Positions 42,250 to 50,190 of a DNA stretch of 64,000 bases are shown piece by piece (position 1 is the stretch's first letter; every line of letters starts with the position of its first letter). The notes beneath the pieces were generated by a model that worked only from the letters and a program-made list of their open reading frames with translations, was not told the DNA's origin and ran no database searches. The stretch comes from Paroceanicella profunda (GTDB lineage Bacteria; Pseudomonadota; Alphaproteobacteria; Rhodobacterales; Rhodobacteraceae). The DNA lies in assembly GCF_005887635.2 (NCBI RefSeq), contig NZ_CP040818.1, forward strand, positions 3,564,501 to 3,628,500. Direction: 5' to 3'. The translations under genes and the position numbers were made by a program.

Positions 42250-43290
42250 TCAGCCGGCGCGAAGCCCCTGGATGATGGCCGCGGCCAGTTCGTGCAGCCG
42301 GTCCCTGTCCTCGATGGTGGTGGGGCGCGGGGTCTCGTCCGATGTCATGACCAGCGACAGACCCAGCGCGGGCACGATATAGAGCATCTGGCCGCCGTAG
42401 CCCCAGGCAAAGCGGACCTCCTGCCCGCCGATCGTCCGCAGGAACCAGCCATAGCCATAGCCGTCCCCGCTCCAGCGCGACGTGGTGCGCGGCGTCCAGG
42501 CCTGATCGACCCAGCCGCGCGGCAGCACTTGCGACCCGTCCGGACCTGTGCCGCCGCGCCGCCAGACCTCGCCAAAGGCGAGAAGCGAGCGCGGACTCAT
42601 CGCCATCTCGTTTCCGCCGAGGTAGATCCCCTGCGGGTCGCGCTGCCAGCTTGCGATGGAAAAGCCCTCGACCGGCCCCAGCCAGGCCTGCGCGTTGTCG
42701 AGGGTGGGCCGCCCCGTGACCTCGGTCAGGATCGCCGACAGGAGGTGGGTCGAGCCGGTCGAATAGAGCATCCGCCCGCCAGGATCGTCCTCGAAGGGCT
42801 GGGCCAGCGCCCCGCGCACCCAGTTCGAACCAGACACCCAGCGCCCGTAATCGGCGCCCGAGGTCGGCCGCAGCCCGGCCTGCATACTCAGCAGATGGCC
42901 CACCGTGATCCGCTCGATACGCGGATCGGCCGAGGACGGAACCTCGTCGCGCAGGATCGGGGCGATAGGCTGGTCCACGCCGCTCAGCACGCCCCCGCCG
43001 ATGGCGACGCCGACCAGGGCCGAGATGACCGATTTCGACGCGGACTTGATGTTGGTGGGGGCCGAGGTGGACTGCCCGCTATAGCCGCGCTCGGCCAGGA
43101 TCTCGCCATTTCGGGCGACGATCACCGTTTCGAGAAAGGCAAGCTCCGCCGCCTGCTCCAGCAGCGCGGCGAGCGACCGGTCCTGCGCTTCCCCGCGCGA
43201 GGCCAGGCTTGCGAAGGGCGCCGCCAGCGCCAGGGCCGCGCCGCCCCGCAACAGGTCGCGGCGGGTGGTAAAAGACTGTCTTTCGGTCAT
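42250..43290 (-). CDS. Serine hydrolase, class C beta-lactamase-like, Tat-exported
   Basis: The 346-residue protein has a Tat signal (TTRRDLLRGGAALALAAPFA) and the SxxK nucleophile motif at residues 83-86 (SASK). LYSTGSTHLL takes the place of the YxN motif, and WGYGGQ fits the third. This is the beta-lactamase/esterase EstB type, acting on esters or D-peptides in the periplasm rather than being a true antibiotic resistance enzyme, as far as can be judged. It follows the DUF3500 gene by 59 bp. Confidence 0.85.
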   Translation of the reverse strand: MTERQSFTTRRDLLRGGAALALAAPFASLASRGEAQDRSLAALLEQAAELAFLETVIVARNGEILAERGYSGQSTSAPTNIKSASKSVISALVGVAIGGGVLSGVDQPIAPILRDEVPSSADPRIERITVGHLLSMQAGLRPTSGADYGRWVSGSNWVRGALAQPFEDDPGGRMLYSTGSTHLLSAILTEVTGRPTLDNAQAWLGPVEGFSIASWQRDPQGIYLGGNEMAMSPRSLLAFGEVWRRGGTGPDGSQVLPRGWVDQAWTPRTTSRWSGDGYGYGWFLRTIGGQEVRFAWGYGGQMLYIVPALGLSLVMTSDETPRPTTIEDRDRLHELAAAIIQGLRAG

Positions 43291-43349
43291 CGTCCTGCCT
43301 TCAGGGAAATGTCGGAGCGGCCCCGAGGCAGCCCCCGGTGGCGCGGCTG

Positions 43350-44369
43350 TCAGGCCAGGTAATCGGCCTGCTTGTCGCGGTAGATGGTGTGGAAGTGGTT
43401 GTCGCCATTGCCGAACCGGCCGACGTTGGAAAACTCGATCCACAGCCGCGGCCCGTCCAGCCGCAGATAGGCGCCGCGCGCGTAGGGGTCGGTGGTGCCG
43501 GACCATCCCATGCGGGTCTGCCCGAAATCCGCCCGGTAGAGCTGCACGAGCTGCTCGGCAACCTCGTCGGTCGCATCCCCGACCCAGGCCCGCACCACAG
43601 CGGCCACGCGCTCCTGATCCTCGGCTGCGAGGTCCGTCACCAGGGTGCCGGCCGGCTCGGGGTAGCGGTTGCTGGAGCCTGTCCCGACCGCAACGTCGCC
43701 CATGGCCCCGATCTCGGCCGCGGCGCGCGCCTCCTCGCTCAGCCTGGTCAGGAGAGCAGAACAGGCGTCGGTCTTGGCGCGCATCGGCTGCACGGTCTCG
43801 CCGCCCATGTCGATCTCGACCGGATCGACCCCGGTGAAGGCGGGGCTCGGGCTCACCATCCCGTCCGCATAGGTGGTGTTAAGCGCGAGGTGGTGGCCGT
43901 TGATCTGGACGGTAAAGCGCCCGGACGCGCCCGGCCTGCCGAAAAGGGCGATGAAATACCGGCCGGAATTGACATGGGCCTCGCCGTTGCGGATGCCAAG
44001 CTCGTCCTCGGCGGCGATGATGCCCCGGAACTGCCGGTAACCGCTGTCGGACAGCATCGCCTCGGCCACGGCGAAGGCCGCGTTCAGTTGCTCTTCCGTC
44101 AGATCCTCGAAGGCGATGCCGTTCCGGTCACCCCGGCTGGGAAAGTAGATCCAGTTGCGCAGGGCGGGGTCACCGCTATCGTAAAGGACCTGCTCACGCT
44201 GCTCGGGGGACAGGAGGTCGAGAAAGGCACCGGCGGCGGCCGCCACCCGATCAGGGCTGCCCGCCGCCGTCGTCATGGCGGTCTGCGCCTCCGCGCATCC
44301 GGACAGCACCACTTGGCTGGCAGCGAGTGTGGCGGGAGCAAGGGCGATGAAATTGCGTCGATTCAACAT
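43350..44369 (-). CDS. DUF3500 family exported protein
   Basis: The 339-residue protein starts MLNRRNFIALAPATLAASQVVLSGC, a twin-arginine signal ending in a possible lipobox (LSGC). The rest shows the DUF3500 pattern: LDLLSPEQREQVLYDSGDPALRNW, GRYFIALFGRPGASGRFTVQINGHHLALNTTY and a C-terminal VGRFGNGDNHFHTIYRD. The family has no established function, but histidine-rich GHH and NHFHT stretches look like metal or active-site elements. It heads the run of genes down to 40426. Confidence 0.8.
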   Translation of the reverse strand: MLNRRNFIALAPATLAASQVVLSGCAEAQTAMTTAAGSPDRVAAAAGAFLDLLSPEQREQVLYDSGDPALRNWIYFPSRGDRNGIAFEDLTEEQLNAAFAVAEAMLSDSGYRQFRGIIAAEDELGIRNGEAHVNSGRYFIALFGRPGASGRFTVQINGHHLALNTTYADGMVSPSPAFTGVDPVEIDMGGETVQPMRAKTDACSALLTRLSEEARAAAEIGAMGDVAVGTGSSNRYPEPAGTLVTDLAAEDQERVAAVVRAWVGDATDEVAEQLVQLYRADFGQTRMGWSGTTDPYARGAYLRLDGPRLWIEFSNVGRFGNGDNHFHTIYRDKQADYLA

Positions 44370-44693
44370 CCGGAAACCTCTTCGTCTGGCGGGGGAGGCG
44401 CCATTGCACCTTCCGTAGGGCGGAAGAGGTATTCGTTCGCCGCAGCTCGAACCACGCTGTCGGGTCCGCGAAACCTTGGCGAGCGTCCAAAACAGCGGCG
44501 TCAAACAGTCGTGGCTCTGAATGAGGTGTTGGAAAGTATGGCAACGAGCGACGTTGGGGATCTCGTTGTTGCGTGTTGTTCTACGGTTACGGCTTACATG
44601 CTATCTGGTACGCACCATAATTGGCTAAATTTTTGCTCTACGGCAGATCGAGCCAGTAACAGGAGCCTTGTCGAAAGGCTTCTAAACCATCTT
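44370..44693. other. Promoter region and boundary between cargo and conjugation genes
   Basis: No gene is supported. CTTCCG-N4-CGGAAG-like dyad sequence lies at about 44412-44428 upstream of the DUF3500 start and could be an operator. The sequence around 44560-44690 is AT-richer. The region separates the metabolic run from the end of the trb operon. Confidence 0.4.
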
Positions 44694-44933
44694 TCACTCA
44701 CGCCGACGGGTCGGCGGCATCGACTGCCGAGCCCTTCTAAATCCTCGATCCGTAGACATGAATCTTTCAAGCATCGGCACGATCAGCCGGACAGGATCGG
44801 CGACGGGTTGGCCCGTCTCTCGACCAAGGACGTCTGCATAGGCGACAAGATCGCGGTGAACGGTCGCGGGCATTTCCACCGTCACCTTCACCGGCTTGTC
44901 ATCGGGCAATGGCCCAAGCTTCAGTTTCGACAT
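44694..44933 (-). CDS. DUF2274 family small protein of the trb operon
   Basis: The 79-residue protein (MSKLKLGPLPDDKPVKVTVEMP, then HRDLVAYADVLGRETG and PVRLIVPMLERFM) is a DUF2274 protein, regularly found directly after trbI in alphaproteobacterial conjugation clusters. It resembles a ribbon-helix-helix fold in size and pattern. ATG 44933 has GGAGG seven bases upstream and overlaps the region just after the trbI stop. Function is unknown. Confidence 0.88.
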   Translation of the reverse strand: MSKLKLGPLPDDKPVKVTVEMPATVHRDLVAYADVLGRETGQPVADPVRLIVPMLERFMSTDRGFRRARQSMPPTRRRE

Positions 44934-44935
44934 GA

Positions 44936-46057
44936 TCAACCTCCTGCAGCTTCCATAACGAGATCGCGAGTGACGATGATCCTAACCGGGAACCCCGGAC
45001 GGATGGTCAAAGTCGGAGCGACCTGCAGCTGACGCTGGACGATCTGCTGACCAGCCTGGTTGATCGTGTCCACCGCGCCATCGCGGATCGCCTGGACCAG
45101 GCGGTCTTCGTCATCGGTGGCGAGGTCCGAGCCGATTGCGAGCAGCGTGGACAGACCCGCCGCGCGCATCAGATCCCACCAATGATAATCGATGCCATCC
45201 TCGAGACCGGCATAGCCGCTCGCATCCGCCCCCGGCAGACGTTCGAGAACGATGGACCGGCCTCCGGGCAGGATCAGGCGGTTCCAGACCAGCAGCACGC
45301 GGCGTTGGCCGAACGTAACGCCGTCATCGTATTGGCCGATGATGCGGGTTCCTTGTGGGATTAACAGCAGTGATCCGGTAGGGCTGTCATAGACATTCTC
45401 GGTGACCTGCGCGGTGATCTGGCCCGGAAGATCGGAGCGAATGCCGGTGATGAGGGCAGCCGGGATTACCGCACCTGCCTGAAGGATGTATGGTGAGGCC
45501 GGTTCCTGAACGCGATCCGATGCGACGGTTTGCCGGTCCACCGGGCCGTTGAGGAAAGCTGTGTGACGACTCCCATCGGGCTGTTCGATGCCGCTTAAGG
45601 CCGGAAGGTTCAAGCCGCCCCCGGCCGTCGTTGCCCTGCCGGACGCCGTTTCGAAGAAGACACCGCTCAGACGCGCGGCTTCTTCCTCTGCCCTGCGGCG
45701 CTCCGCGTCTGGGTCGACGGTCGGGCCCACAATTGGTGGAGGGTTCAAGGGCACTCCCCGCTCCTGCGCATCGAGGATCGGCCGCCCGAGATCACCGGGC
45801 AGTGCGGGCCCCAGAACCGGTCCGGTATAGTCGGACGGCAGCCCTTCCAGGCCGTCCGCTGCCGGTCGGTTGTCAATGGAATAAAGTTCTCCACCTCCCG
45901 GCCCGGCCTCACGGGTCTGGAGCGCATAGATCAGCGCGCCTCCAATGCCGAACAGGGCGACAGCTCCGACACCGGCCAGAACCTTGCGCGACAGCCTGGT
46001 CACGCGGGGCGGATCGGGACGCAGACGCATCGGAGCTGCAGGATCGGTGTCACTCAT
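44936..46057 (-). CDS. trbI: Conjugal transfer protein TrbI (VirB10-like)
   Basis: The 373-residue protein has one N-terminal membrane anchor (about residues 27-46, VLAGVGAVALFGIGGALIYAL), a proline-rich periplasmic linker and the TrbI/VirB10 C-domain with AGAVIPAALITGIRSDLPGQ, VYDSPTGSLLLIPQGTRIIG and PGFPVRIIVTRDL. It spans the envelope and forms the outer-membrane-associated core of the T4SS with TrbG and TrbF. Its start overlaps the trbG stop by 4 bp. Confidence 0.95.
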   Translation of the reverse strand: MSDTDPAAPMRLRPDPPRVTRLSRKVLAGVGAVALFGIGGALIYALQTREAGPGGGELYSIDNRPAADGLEGLPSDYTGPVLGPALPGDLGRPILDAQERGVPLNPPPIVGPTVDPDAERRRAEEEAARLSGVFFETASGRATTAGGGLNLPALSGIEQPDGSRHTAFLNGPVDRQTVASDRVQEPASPYILQAGAVIPAALITGIRSDLPGQITAQVTENVYDSPTGSLLLIPQGTRIIGQYDDGVTFGQRRVLLVWNRLILPGGRSIVLERLPGADASGYAGLEDGIDYHWWDLMRAAGLSTLLAIGSDLATDDEDRLVQAIRDGAVDTINQAGQQIVQRQLQVAPTLTIRPGFPVRIIVTRDLVMEAAGG

Positions 46058-47064
46058 GACGCCCCTCCCCTTCGCGCATCCGCCTCGCCCTCTTCCATGC
46101 GCACGATCCGGACCACCTGCTGGCGATCCCCTGCTCCCAGCCGGAGCTCGGCAGCGCCGAAGAGGCGATCCACGATCAGAACGTTCCGATGGATACGGCT
46201 GTTGACGATCTGCGGCTCTCCGTTGGCGCCGAGCACGAAGAGCGGCGGCATCTCGCCCTGGGCGATGCCAGCCGGGAAGACGACATAGACGCGACGGCCA
46301 TCGTCGAAGACAGAAACCGGGCGCCAGGGTGGGCTCTCCCTCTGGATCTGCAAGCCGTAACGATAATTGCGGGCCGATGGTGCCGGGATGGTCGGCGCGG
46401 TCGCCACAGCCTGTCGAACGCCTTGCGGCGCTGCCGGATAGGCCCAGGCGACAGAGGGCATGTAGAGCGCCTCGCGCGCACGCAGCTCGATAGTATACAC
46501 CCGCCGGTCAGTGCTGATCACCAGATTGGTCGAGATGTCGTCCCGCGTCGGTTTGACGAGGATGTGGACGCGGGCGGTGGTTCCGGACCCGCTCTCCGTG
46601 TCGCCGATGATCCAGCGCGTGGTATCCCCCGCAGCGATCGGGCCCGCGCCGGTCAGACGTTCGCCCGGCTCGAGTGCGATATTGGTGATCTGACCGGGCG
46701 CGGCATAGACCTGATAGAGGGCGCCTTCCGACCAGGGATAGATCTGGATCGCATTGTAATAGCCCTCGCGGCGCGGCTCGACCCGGGCGGCGGCATTGGC
46801 GTTTTCGATACGTCCGTTCGGTGTGCCTGCCGCCGCTCCGCCATGCGCCACTGTCCAGACTGGCGGCGTGTGCAGCGGCCGAGGGCGTTCCTCGGCAGCC
46901 GAGGCGGGCGGAGTGGGCAGCGGCGGCACGGACTCGTCGTAGCTGAATTCCGGCACCGGGTTTCTGGCGCATCCCGCCAGTACGGATGCGGATAGCAGCA
47001 AGGCCACCAACATCGGCGTCCTGACGCCCGGAGACCTGGTTGCATGAAGATGCTGTTCAGTCAT
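46054..47064 (-). CDS. trbG: Conjugal transfer protein TrbG (VirB9-like)
   Basis: The 336-residue protein has a lipoprotein-like signal (LLLSASVLAGC, lipobox LAGC) and the VirB9/TrbG two-domain pattern: IQIYPWSEGALYQVYAAPGQIT in the N-domain and a C-domain containing YRYGLQIQ, PVSVFDDGRRVYVVFPAGI and a VDRLFGAAELRLG tail. It is the outer-membrane ring partner of TrbI. Both neighbours overlap by 4 bp. Confidence 0.95.
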   Translation of the reverse strand: MTEQHLHATRSPGVRTPMLVALLLSASVLAGCARNPVPEFSYDESVPPLPTPPASAAEERPRPLHTPPVWTVAHGGAAAGTPNGRIENANAAARVEPRREGYYNAIQIYPWSEGALYQVYAAPGQITNIALEPGERLTGAGPIAAGDTTRWIIGDTESGSGTTARVHILVKPTRDDISTNLVISTDRRVYTIELRAREALYMPSVAWAYPAAPQGVRQAVATAPTIPAPSARNYRYGLQIQRESPPWRPVSVFDDGRRVYVVFPAGIAQGEMPPLFVLGANGEPQIVNSRIHRNVLIVDRLFGAAELRLGAGDRQQVVRIVRMEEGEADARRGGAS

Positions 47065-47750
47065 TGGCTCATCTCCCGCGACCAGGAGATCGCATTGATA
47101 TAGATTCCGAGGGGGTTGGCGCGCAGGCGCTCGGCGCTGCGCGGAGTCTGGATCACGACGGTCAGGATCGCGGTCCAGCGCTCAGTCGTGGAAAGCTGGC
47201 CGTTCTCGTAGTGGCGCTCGGTCCAGGCGACACGGAACGATCCCGGCGAGGCCCGGATGACAGAGGACACCTCGACAGCGATTTGTTGGCGACCGACGCG
47301 TGCGAACGGATCGTTGGCGCGGGCGAAGTCGTTAAGTGCGGCCGCGCCTCGATCCGTGGTGAACTCGTAGGCGCGCAGCCAGTTCTGCCGCACGATGATC
47401 GGATCGGCCGGAATCGACCGGACCTGTTCGATGAAGCGGCCGAGATGGAACGCGATCTGCGGATCGGTCGGCTCGTAGTCGGCGGAGGCCGGGGCGACGG
47501 TCTGGGCCTCGCCGAGCGCGTCGACCTGAACGACCCAAGGCACGACAGTGCCACGCGCGGATTGCCAGACCAGGGCGCCAGCAAAACCCGCCGCGAGGAT
47601 CAGGCTGCCGAAGGCCATGTAGCGCCAGTTGCGGGCCTGAACGCGGGCGGAGCCGATACGCTCATCCCAGACCTGCGCAGCCTTCTGGTAGGGCGTCTCT
47701 GGTTGCGGTGTCTTGCCATAATGCGTGGCGGAACGCCTGAAGAGGTTCAT
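47061..47750 (-). CDS. trbF: Conjugal transfer protein TrbF (VirB8-like)
   Basis: The 229-residue protein has one membrane span (about residues 46-64, MAFGSLILAAGFAGALVW) and a periplasmic VirB8-like domain with VPWVVQVDALGEAQ and a C-terminal RLRANPLGIYINAISWSREM. It is the inner-membrane scaffold of the conjugation channel. It overlaps trbL and trbG by 4 bp each, so translation is coupled. Confidence 0.95.
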   Translation of the reverse strand: MNLFRRSATHYGKTPQPETPYQKAAQVWDERIGSARVQARNWRYMAFGSLILAAGFAGALVWQSARGTVVPWVVQVDALGEAQTVAPASADYEPTDPQIAFHLGRFIEQVRSIPADPIIVRQNWLRAYEFTTDRGAAALNDFARANDPFARVGRQQIAVEVSSVIRASPGSFRVAWTERHYENGQLSTTERWTAILTVVIQTPRSAERLRANPLGIYINAISWSREMSQ

Positions 47751-49099
47751 GAGCGATCCCTTTCGGAGAGATTGACGGAGGAGCCCGAGCCATGGCTGTC
47801 GCCCGATCGGACGGCATGAGCGGCAGCGCGCACGCCATGGCTCACGGCCTGGCTATGGCGCATGCGCTTCGCCCAGGCTGGCGGGCCATCGGCGGCGGAC
47901 GGGCCGGAGCTGCCAGGCTCGGGTGCCGCGCCGCCGACCGTGCCCATCGAGGTGGTTCCGCCCGTCGCCGCAACACCGCCCTTGGCACCCTCGGCGTAGC
48001 TGGACTGGATCCCGCCAGCCGCGCGATTGGACGCCTTCTTGAGGGGTGATGCCGCGGCAGCGGCCCCGGCGCGGGCTACACCAGCCATGCCGCTGGCGAG
48101 ACCTCCTCCGCCCATCGAGCCGAGCGTGTAGGCGCTCGAGGCAGCGCCCGCCGCGGTGACGCCGCCACGTGCGAGGGCGGCACCACCAGAGAGCGCAGAT
48201 CCGGCTCCACGTGCCGCCAGCATGGTCGCCCCTCCGGCCCCGATCGCAGCGCCACCGACGGCAAGGCCGGTGCCTACGGCCGCCCCCGCGCTGAGTTGGG
48301 GCCCGCCGGACACCAGACCCGAGGCGATGCCGGGGCCGAATATTCCGAGGCCCAGCAGAGACAGGGCGGCCAGAACAATCGCCATGGCGTCATCGATGGT
48401 CGGCGTCACGCCACCGAAACCCGCGGTGAACTGACCGAAGAGCGTCGATCCGATGCCGATGATCACGGCGAGGACCAGGACCTTGATGCCGGAGGAAATG
48501 ACGTTGCCCAGCACGCGCTCGGCCATGAAGGCGGTCTTGCCGAAGAGGCCGAAGGGGATCAGCACGAAGCCCGCGAGGGTCGTGAGCTTGAACTCGATCA
48601 GGGTGACGAAGAGCTGCACCGCGAGGATGAAGAAGGCGAGGATCACCAGCGCCCAGGCGAAGAAAAGGCAGAGAATCTGGACGAGGTTCTCGAAGACCGC
48701 GACCCAGCCCATCAGATCGGAGATGCTTTCGAGCAGCGGTCGTCCGGCCTCGAGCCCGGTCTGAGCGACACGGCCGGGGCGCAGAAGATCGGCGGCGGAA
48801 AACCCGGTGCCCGAGGCCATCAGACCAAGGCCCGCGAAGCTCTCGAAGACGATGCGAGCGAGGATGTTCCAGTTGGAGATGATATAGGCGAAGACCCCGA
48901 CGAAGAGCGTCTTCTTCACCAGCCGGGCGAAGATGTCGTCATCGGCGCCCCAAGCCCAGAACAGGGCCGCCAGCGTCACGTCAATCACGATCAGCGTGGT
49001 CGCAATGAAAGCCACCTCACCCCCGAGCAGCCCGAACCCGCTGTCGATATAGCTGGTGAAGATGCCCAGAAAGTTGTCGATGACGCCGGTCCCGCCCAT
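47747..49099 (-). CDS. trbL: Conjugal transfer protein TrbL (VirB6-like)
   Basis: The 450-residue protein is a polytopic VirB6/TrbL: several membrane spans in residues 10-260 with LLGGEVAFIATTLIVIDVTLA, an ELKLTTLAGFVLIPFGLFGKTAFMAERVLG landmark (here FKLTTLAGF) and a glycine/alanine-rich second half that grows into a hydrophilic tail. It forms part of the inner-membrane channel. The trbK-like gene lies 3 bp upstream. Confidence 0.93.
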   Translation of the reverse strand: MGGTGVIDNFLGIFTSYIDSGFGLLGGEVAFIATTLIVIDVTLAALFWAWGADDDIFARLVKKTLFVGVFAYIISNWNILARIVFESFAGLGLMASGTGFSAADLLRPGRVAQTGLEAGRPLLESISDLMGWVAVFENLVQILCLFFAWALVILAFFILAVQLFVTLIEFKLTTLAGFVLIPFGLFGKTAFMAERVLGNVISSGIKVLVLAVIIGIGSTLFGQFTAGFGGVTPTIDDAMAIVLAALSLLGLGIFGPGIASGLVSGGPQLSAGAAVGTGLAVGGAAIGAGGATMLAARGAGSALSGGAALARGGVTAAGAASSAYTLGSMGGGGLASGMAGVARAGAAAAASPLKKASNRAAGGIQSSYAEGAKGGVAATGGTTSMGTVGGAAPEPGSSGPSAADGPPAWAKRMRHSQAVSHGVRAAAHAVRSGDSHGSGSSVNLSERDRS

Positions 49100-49102
49100 G
49101 GC

Positions 49103-49393
49103 TCATTGGCCTCCCGAATGCTGCGGCGCTTCGGGTGCAGGCGTCCGGCCGAGGAACCGGTCGCGGCTCTCGGCCCAGGCGGCGAGGCAATCGGCATCGC
49201 TGGCGGCGGCCTCGCCGAGCCGCTGGCAGCCGCGTAGGATCGCGCGGAGAGGATCAGCAGACGGCTGGAGTGCGGGCGCGGTGCTGACCGGCACGGGAGC
49301 TTCCTCGCGTGTCATCTCGATCACCGTGACTGTGATCGTGAACGCCACGAACACGATGGCCGCGATCCGGGCCAGCACCTTCCCCTCCGTCAT
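49103..49393 (-). CDS. trbK: Putative entry exclusion protein TrbK (alternative type)
   Basis: The 96-residue protein has one N-terminal membrane helix (about residues 7-25, LARIAAIVFVAFTITVTVI) and a short periplasmic domain with the RGCQRLGEAAASDADCLAAWAESRDRFLG pattern, in which two cysteines are conserved in TrbK_alt proteins. Location between trbJ and trbL is standard. It may prevent redundant transfer into cells that already carry the element. ATG 49393 was chosen because the helix starts there. Confidence 0.85.
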   Translation of the reverse strand: MTEGKVLARIAAIVFVAFTITVTVIEMTREEAPVPVSTAPALQPSADPLRAILRGCQRLGEAAASDADCLAAWAESRDRFLGRTPAPEAPQHSGGQ

Positions 49394-49407
49394 CTCCCCT
49401 CCCGGCC

Positions 49408-50190
49408 TCAGTTGAACATTTGCGCGTTGCCGGGCTGGTAGCCCGAGCCCGGCGTCAGGAAGCGCTCGCGCTGGATGCGGCCCTGTTCGGCAGCGGTGGC
49501 GCGCTCGGCCTCGGACAGCGCGTTGGCGCGGCCGTTTGCCGAAATCACCGCGATCAGATCCGAGAGCTGCTGCGATTGCAGTGCGAGGAGCTGGTTGCCC
49601 GCCTGCGTGGCCTGCAGAGCACCGACCGCATTCTGGCTCTGCCCCACAAGCGCGGACATCTCTGCGCGGTTGGCATCGATATTGCCGACGACACCGGCCT
49701 GCACGCGCATGGCATCCTGGAGGCCGCCGACGGTGTTCTCCCAACGGGACCGGGCCTCGGCGATCAGTTGCTGGTCGGTCGCCGTCAGGGAAAGGTTGCC
49801 ATAGTCCTGCTGGAACATCTGGTCGATGCTCTGCACATCGAAGGCGATGTTCTGCGCCTGGGCCAGGAGTTGTTGCGTGCGGCTGACGTTCTGCTGGATC
49901 TGCTGGAGCCCGGAATACGGCAGGTTGGCGAGATTGCGCGCCTGGTTGATCAGCATCTGCGCTTCGTTCTGGAGCTGTGCGATCTGGTTGTTGATCTGCT
50001 CCAGAGCCCGCGCCGCGGTCAGGAGGTTTTCGGCGTGGTTGGTAGGGTCGTAGACGATGAAAGGCCCCCCGCCGATACCGAAGAGCGCGTGTGCGGGCGG
50101 CGCTGCGATGGGCGACATGGCAATGGGCATCGCCAGCGCGAGGGCGAGCAGCGACGTGCCGGCGGACCGAAACGTGATCTTGCGGGTCAT
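49408..50190 (-). CDS. trbJ: Conjugal transfer protein TrbJ (VirB5-like)
   Basis: The 260-residue protein has a Sec signal (SLLALALAMPIAMSPIAAPPAHA) and the TrbJ start FGIGGGPFIVYDPTNHAENL, followed by long coiled-coil helices rich in Q and L. It is the minor pilus or adhesin component. Its ATG overlaps the trbE stop by 4 bp. Confidence 0.95.
   Translation of the reverse strand: MTRKITFRSAGTSLLALALAMPIAMSPIAAPPAHALFGIGGGPFIVYDPTNHAENLLTAARALEQINNQIAQLQNEAQMLINQARNLANLPYSGLQQIQQNVSRTQQLLAQAQNIAFDVQSIDQMFQQDYGNLSLTATDQQLIAEARSRWENTVGGLQDAMRVQAGVVGNIDANRAEMSALVGQSQNAVGALQATQAGNQLLALQSQQLSDLIAVISANGRANALSEAERATAAEQGRIQRERFLTPGSGYQPGNAQMFN

Noticed and set aside
42250..43290. Serine hydrolase as an antibiotic-resistance beta-lactamase
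   Set aside because: The SxxK motif is present but the remaining motifs fit the esterase/D-peptidase-like branch, and context is metabolic.
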